Part shown: positions 5,890 to 9,052 of the stretch, piece by piece
Numbering within the stretch: position 1 is the first letter of the stretch
How the letters are laid out: every line of letters begins with the position of its first letter
Source of the DNA: Actinomycetes bacterium
Lineage (GTDB): Bacteria; Actinomycetota; Actinomycetes; Mycobacteriales; Mycobacteriaceae
Length of the DNA: 9,052 nt
Assembly (NCBI GenBank): GCA_023416315.1
Contig: JAEZIA010000080.1
Coordinates: forward strand, 1-9,052
Direction of reading: 5' to 3'
Made by a program: the position numbers and the translations under genes
Notes under the pieces: generated by a model
What the model saw: only the letters and a program-made list of their open reading frames with translations
Told to the model about the DNA's origin: nothing
Databases searched by the model: none

Positions 5890-5895
5890 AGGAGG
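5890..5895 (+). promoter_or_regulatory. Shine-Dalgarno of the FAD monooxygenase
   Basis: AGGAGG, a consensus site four bases ahead of ATG 5900. It fixes the start there rather than at the upstream in-frame ATG 5867, which lies inside the operator. Confidence 0.85.
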
Positions 5896-5899
5896 AATC

Positions 5900-7045
5900 A
5901 TGCAGATCTCAGACACTGATGTGCTCATCGTGGGCGCCGGCCCGACGGGCCTCACCGCGGCAATCGTGCTGACGCAGCATGGTCACCAGGTCACCGTCGT
6001 CGACGGTCAGGCCCAGGGCGCCAACACGTCCCGCGCTGCGGTCGTTCACCCGCACACGCTGGAAATCCTGGAGCCCTACGGCGTCACCGAGGCGCTCGTC
6101 GAGCGCGGCATCCACACTCCGACATTCGCCATTCGAGACCGAGACGACCTGCTCATCGCGGTGCCGTTCGACACGTTGCCCACCCGCTATCCGTACACCC
6201 TGATGATCTCCCAGGCCGAAACCGAGGCCTACCTATTGGCCCGACTCGAGCAGCTCGGCGGCAAGGTCCTCCGGCCGGTCACCGTCACCGCCGTCCACCA
6301 GCAGCACGACGGCGTGCAGGTCAGTTTCGCCGATGGGCATCGGCTGCACGCGCGATACGTCATCGGGGCCGACGGCATGCACAGCACCGTTCGCCAGGAG
6401 GCCGGAATCGCGTTCACCGGCAGCAGTTACGACGAGTCGTTCGCGCTGGCGGATGTGCGGTTGTCCGGCGGGGTGCCCAAAGATGAAGTGATCCTGTACT
6501 TCTCGACCGCGGGCCTGGTGGTCCTCGCGCCACTTCCCGACGGGTACTGCCGCATCGTCGCAACGGTGAACGAGGCGCCGCACGAGCCTGATATCGCGTT
6601 CGTTCAGAACCTGTTGGATCGGCGTGGCCCGACCGCCCATCCCGTGGTGGTCGACGAGGTGGTGTGGGGTTCGCGCTTCCGGGTGCACCATCGCGTCGCC
6701 GAGTCCTTCCGCGCCGGCCGCATCCTGCTCGCCGGGGACGCCGGCCACGTGCACTCCCCCGCCGGTGGTCAAGGGATGAATCTCGGCATCGAGGACGCGG
6801 TCCTGGCCGGCGGGTACCTGTCCCGTGTCCTTGCCGGCGAGTCCGATCACCTGCTCGACGAGTACTCCACCAGTCGGCATCGGACGGCCGAACGTGTTGT
6901 GGCACTGGCGAGCCGGCTCACCGAACTGGCGACGATGTCGCCGCGACGCCGACCCATCCGCAACGCGGTGATGCGCCTCTCGGGGAAGCTTCCCGCTGTT
7001 CAGCACACACTGGCAATGCGGTTATCCGGGTTGGACCGCCGATAA
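5900..7045 (+). CDS. FAD-dependent aromatic-type monooxygenase (class A flavoprotein)
   Basis: A 381-residue single-component flavin hydroxylase expected to use NAD(P)H and oxygen to oxidise an aromatic or polyketide-like substrate in the cytoplasm. FAD-binding motifs are complete: VGAGPTG (11-17) in the N-terminal dinucleotide fold, GADGMHSTVR (156-165), and LLAGDAGHVHSPAGGQGMNLGIEDA (277-301) contacting the flavin. No signal peptide or transmembrane segment. It ends shortly after the flavin domain and a C-terminal helix, so it lacks the extra thioredoxin-like domain of the longer PgaE/RdmE/MhpA-type enzymes; its size is near that of Tet(X)-like enzymes. The substrate cannot be told from sequence; catabolic hydroxylase and drug-inactivating enzyme are both open. 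Start by the AGGAGG site. Controlled by the promoter and double operator upstream, almost certainly through the divergent TetR protein. Converges on era with a 16-base gap. Confidence 0.92.
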   Translation: MQISDTDVLIVGAGPTGLTAAIVLTQHGHQVTVVDGQAQGANTSRAAVVHPHTLEILEPYGVTEALVERGIHTPTFAIRDRDDLLIAVPFDTLPTRYPYTLMISQAETEAYLLARLEQLGGKVLRPVTVTAVHQQHDGVQVSFADGHRLHARYVIGADGMHSTVRQEAGIAFTGSSYDESFALADVRLSGGVPKDEVILYFSTAGLVVLAPLPDGYCRIVATVNEAPHEPDIAFVQNLLDRRGPTAHPVVVDEVVWGSRFRVHHRVAESFRAGRILLAGDAGHVHSPAGGQGMNLGIEDAVLAGGYLSRVLAGESDHLLDEYSTSRHRTAERVVALASRLTELATMSPRRRPIRNAVMRLSGKLPAVQHTLAMRLSGLDRR

Positions 7046-7059
7046 TTGCTCCGGCGGTC
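7034..7059. terminator. Stem-loop between convergent monooxygenase and era
   Basis: GACCGCCG (7034-7041) pairs perfectly with CGGCGGTC (7052-7059) around a 10-base loop. It overlaps the last codons of the monooxygenase and ends three bases before the era stop codon, so it could end transcription from both sides. No T-run follows on either strand, which is common for mycobacterial terminators but weakens the call. Confidence 0.5.
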
Positions 7060-7061
7060 AG

Positions 7062-7964
7062 CTAAAACCCAAGCCGGCCAAGCTGTTTGGGATCGCGCTG
7101 CCAGTTCTTGGCGATCTTCACCCGCAGATCCAGGTACACCTTGGTGCCGAGCAGCTTCTCGATCTGGGTGCGAGCCGCCGTCCCGACCTCTTTGAGCCGG
7201 GCGCCGCCCTTGCCGATCACGATGCCTTTCTGGCTGTCGCGCTCGACGTAGAGGACGGCGTGCACGTCGATCAGGTCGTCGCGGTCGGGACGCTGTTCGA
7301 TCTCCTCGATCACCACTGCCAGCGAGTGCGGTAGTTCGTCGCGCACCCCCTCCAGCGCGGCCTCCCGAATCAGCTCGGCCATCAGAACTTCCTCGGGCTC
7401 GTCGGTGAGTTCCCCGTCGGGATAGAACGCCGGGCCGGGCGGCAGTTGGCCGGCCAGCACGTCGATGAGGACGTCGATCTGGTCGCCCCGGGTCGCCGAG
7501 ACCGGGACGATCTCGGCGGCGGTGTCACCGACCAATTCGTGGGCGGCGATCAGCTGTTCGGCCACCCGCTCCTTGGCCACCTTGTCGATCTTGGTGACGA
7601 TCACGACCAGCGTGGTGCGCGGGGCCACCTCGCGGATCTGTTCGTAGATCCATCGGTCACCGGGTCCGATGTTCTCATCGGCGGGGATGCACAGCCCGAC
7701 GACGTCGACCTCGGAATAGGTGTCGCGGACCAGATCGTTGAGGCGCTTGCCCAACAGGGTGCGGGGACGGTGCAGGCCGGGGGTGTCGACCAGCACGATC
7801 TGGAAGTCGGGGCGGTGCACGATGCCGCGGATGGTGTGCCGGGTGGTCTGCGGCTGGTTGGCGGTGATCGCCACTTTCGCACCGACCAGCGCGTTGGTCA
7901 GCGTGGATTTGCCGGTATTGGGCCTGCCGACCAGGCAGACGAAGCCGGAACGGAATTCGGTCAT
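7062..7964 (-). CDS. era: GTPase Era (ribosome assembly)
   Basis: A 300-residue GTPase that binds 16S rRNA and helps mature the small ribosomal subunit, often at the membrane face of the cytoplasm. The G domain has G1 GRPNTGKST (13-21), switch I with TTRHT (40-44), G3 DTPG (60-63), G4 TKID (124-127, in place of the usual NKxD) and G5 SAT (156-158). The C-terminal KH RNA-binding domain shows GIVIGKGGARLKEVG (247-261). Length is normal. GGGAG lies 7 bases before ATG 7964. The start overlaps the stop of the upstream deaminase-like gene (ATGA), so the genes are translationally coupled. Homologue of M. tuberculosis Rv2364c. Confidence 0.97.
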   Translation of the reverse strand: MTEFRSGFVCLVGRPNTGKSTLTNALVGAKVAITANQPQTTRHTIRGIVHRPDFQIVLVDTPGLHRPRTLLGKRLNDLVRDTYSEVDVVGLCIPADENIGPGDRWIYEQIREVAPRTTLVVIVTKIDKVAKERVAEQLIAAHELVGDTAAEIVPVSATRGDQIDVLIDVLAGQLPPGPAFYPDGELTDEPEEVLMAELIREAALEGVRDELPHSLAVVIEEIEQRPDRDDLIDVHAVLYVERDSQKGIVIGKGGARLKEVGTAARTQIEKLLGTKVYLDLRVKIAKNWQRDPKQLGRLGF

Positions 7965-8281
7965 CGCGGTGCTCCCGTTCGGTCGGTAACGATGATCGCC
8001 GATTCCGGTGACAGCTCCTTCACCGCTGCCACCCCGTCGTCGTCGGCGGATCCGCCGACCAGTACGGCCGCCTCGAAACCCGTTGCGCCACCGGATACCG
8101 CGGCGGCGACGGCAACCTGCAGGCTGGTCAGTCGCAGCGCCGACAAGGTCACCGGCGCGCCCGCGTAGGTGCGTCCGTCGAGGTCGCGGACCGCCGCCCC
8201 CTCGGGGGCTTCGGCGCGTGCCATCGCACCGCGCGCGAGCACCACCAGCTTGGCGTCTTCGGCCTGTAACCCGTTACTCAT
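7961..8281 (-). CDS. Cytidine-deaminase-like protein lacking catalytic residues (Rv2365c homologue)
   Basis: A 106-residue soluble protein. The stretch LDGRTYAGAPVTLSALRLTSLQVAVAAAVSGGATGFEAAVLVGG (about 34-77) follows the pattern of cytidine deaminases (GRxYxGxxVExxxxxLTxCAExxAxxxAVSxG), but the metal/catalytic CAE is replaced by LQV (residues 54-56) and the later PCxxC zinc-ligand segment is missing: KELSPESAIIVTDRTG runs straight on. It should therefore bind no catalytic zinc and not deaminate cytidine by the known mechanism. Annotation as cytidine deaminase in mycobacteria would rest on fold similarity only. GAGG lies just before ATG 8281, with GGAAGGAAG a little upstream. It overlaps the upstream CorC-like gene by 8 bases and era by 4, suggesting a role tied to Era or simply a coupled operon. 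Function unknown. Confidence 0.82.
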   Translation of the reverse strand: MSNGLQAEDAKLVVLARGAMARAEAPEGAAVRDLDGRTYAGAPVTLSALRLTSLQVAVAAAVSGGATGFEAAVLVGGSADDDGVAAVKELSPESAIIVTDRTGAPR

Positions 8282-9052
8282 CCTCGTCGCTTCCTTCCGG
8301 CTCGGCCCGGCTCACCAGCACGGTGCCGATGCGAAGCCGTCCTCGGTGGTCCCGGCCACCCTCGGCCTGCAGACGCAGACCGTGCGTGACGACCTCGGCG
8401 CCGGGCAGGGGCACCCTGCCGAGCTCGAGGGCCAGCAGCCCGCCGACGGTGTCGACATCGAGATCCTCTTCGAACTCGACGTTGTACAACTCACCGACAT
8501 CCTCGATGGGTAGCCGGGCCGACACCCGGAAGTTGTTGTCGCCCAAGTCCTCGACCGGCGCCACCTCGCGGGTGTCGTACTCGTCGGCGATCTCGCCGAC
8601 GATCTCCTCGAGCACGTCCTCGATGGTGACCAGACCGGCAATGCCGCCGTACTCGTCGACCAGCAGGGCCATGTGGTTGCGGTCGCGCTGCATCTCGCGC
8701 AGCAGTTCGTCGAGCGGTTTGGAGTCCGGAACGAACACCGCCGGGCGCATGATGTCGGCCACCTTGGTGCCACGGCCACTGTCGGAGGAGTAATACGTCC
8801 GCTGCACAAGGTCTTTGAGGTAGACGACGCCGACGACGTCGTCGACGTTCTCCCCGATCACCGGGATGCGGGAATACCCGCTGCGCACCGCCAGCGACGT
8901 CGCCTGGCTGGCGGACTTGTCGCTCTCGATCCACACCATCTCGGTGCGCGGGACCATCACCTCGCGCGCGGCGGTGTCGCCGAGTTCGAACACCGACTGG
9001 ATCATCCGGCGCTCGTCGTCGGCCACCACCCCGCGCTGCTGCGCCAGGTCGA
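8274..9052 (-). CDS. CBS/CorC-HlyC domain membrane protein (Rv2366c homologue), C-terminal part; 5' end outside window
   Basis: The visible 259 residues start DLAQQRGVVADDERRMIQSVFELGD and are the cytoplasmic half of a hemolysin-C/CorC (CNNM-type) protein. They comprise a linker, two CBS domains (about 30-90, starting at EVMVPRTEMV, and about 95-160, including DIMRPAVFVPDSKPLDELL and VDEYGGIAGLVTIEDVLEEIVGEI), and a C-terminal CorC_HlyC domain (about 168-250, with VDTVGGLLALELGRVPLPG) ending in an acidic tail. The family is linked to Mg2+/Co2+ transport or its regulation through nucleotide sensing by the CBS pair. The N-terminal DUF21 membrane domain lies beyond the right edge. The frame stays open to base 9052, so GTG 9029 is internal. 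The stop overlaps the next gene, making this the upstream member of the era operon. Confidence 0.93.
   Translation of the reverse strand, partial: DLAQQRGVVADDERRMIQSVFELGDTAAREVMVPRTEMVWIESDKSASQATSLAVRSGYSRIPVIGENVDDVVGVVYLKDLVQRTYYSSDSGRGTKVADIMRPAVFVPDSKPLDELLREMQRDRNHMALLVDEYGGIAGLVTIEDVLEEIVGEIADEYDTREVAPVEDLGDNNFRVSARLPIEDVGELYNVEFEEDLDVDTVGGLLALELGRVPLPGAEVVTHGLRLQAEGGRDHRGRLRIGTVLVSRAEPEGSDEDE

Noticed and set aside
5867..5899. Earlier in-frame ATG of the monooxygenase
   Set aside because: It lies inside operator copy 2 without a ribosome-binding site, whereas ATG 5900 has AGGAGG four bases upstream and is followed at once by the FAD fold.

Overview
The window is about 9 kb of GC-rich actinobacterial chromosome, almost certainly from a rapidly growing mycobacterium (Mycolicibacterium type). 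The reasons are the gene order, the near-identity of several proteins to their M. tuberculosis Rv2357c-Rv2366c counterparts as I remember them, frequent GTG starts and likely leaderless transcripts. It is dense and housekeeping in character. No gap without a gene exceeds about 100 bases, and I see no RNA gene, CRISPR array or insertion sequence.

Left part (1-1635): glyS (glycyl-tRNA synthetase, 5' part only, minus strand) diverges from the zinc-sensing pair smtB-furB (plus strand, overlapping by 4 bases). The short glyS/smtB gap holds a good promoter whose -35/-10 spacer is filled by a 20-bp near-perfect palindrome (probable SmtB operator). A Zur-like box also lies across the smtB start codon.

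Middle part (1632-5250): recO, uppS (C50 polyprenyl diphosphate synthase for decaprenyl phosphate, the carrier for cell-wall synthesis) and a small YbjN-like protein form a tightly overlapping minus-strand operon that converges on furB. The amidase gene amiA2 diverges from recO.

Accessory part (5256-7045): a divergent tetR / FAD-monooxygenase pair sits between amiA2 and era, genes I remember as adjacent in M. tuberculosis. The gap between the two genes carries a strong promoter and two copies (27 of 32 bases identical) of a 32-bp element, each made of two tandem palindromes of the form CCAACA-N2-TGTTGG. This is the most striking structure in the window: a self-contained regulator/enzyme switch, plausibly for detoxifying or breaking down an aromatic or antibiotic-like compound.

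Right part (7062-9052, minus strand): a coupled operon of a CBS/CorC-domain membrane protein (partial at the window edge), a short cytidine-deaminase-like protein that has lost its zinc and catalytic residues, and the ribosome-assembly GTPase Era. A stem-loop separates era from the convergent monooxygenase.
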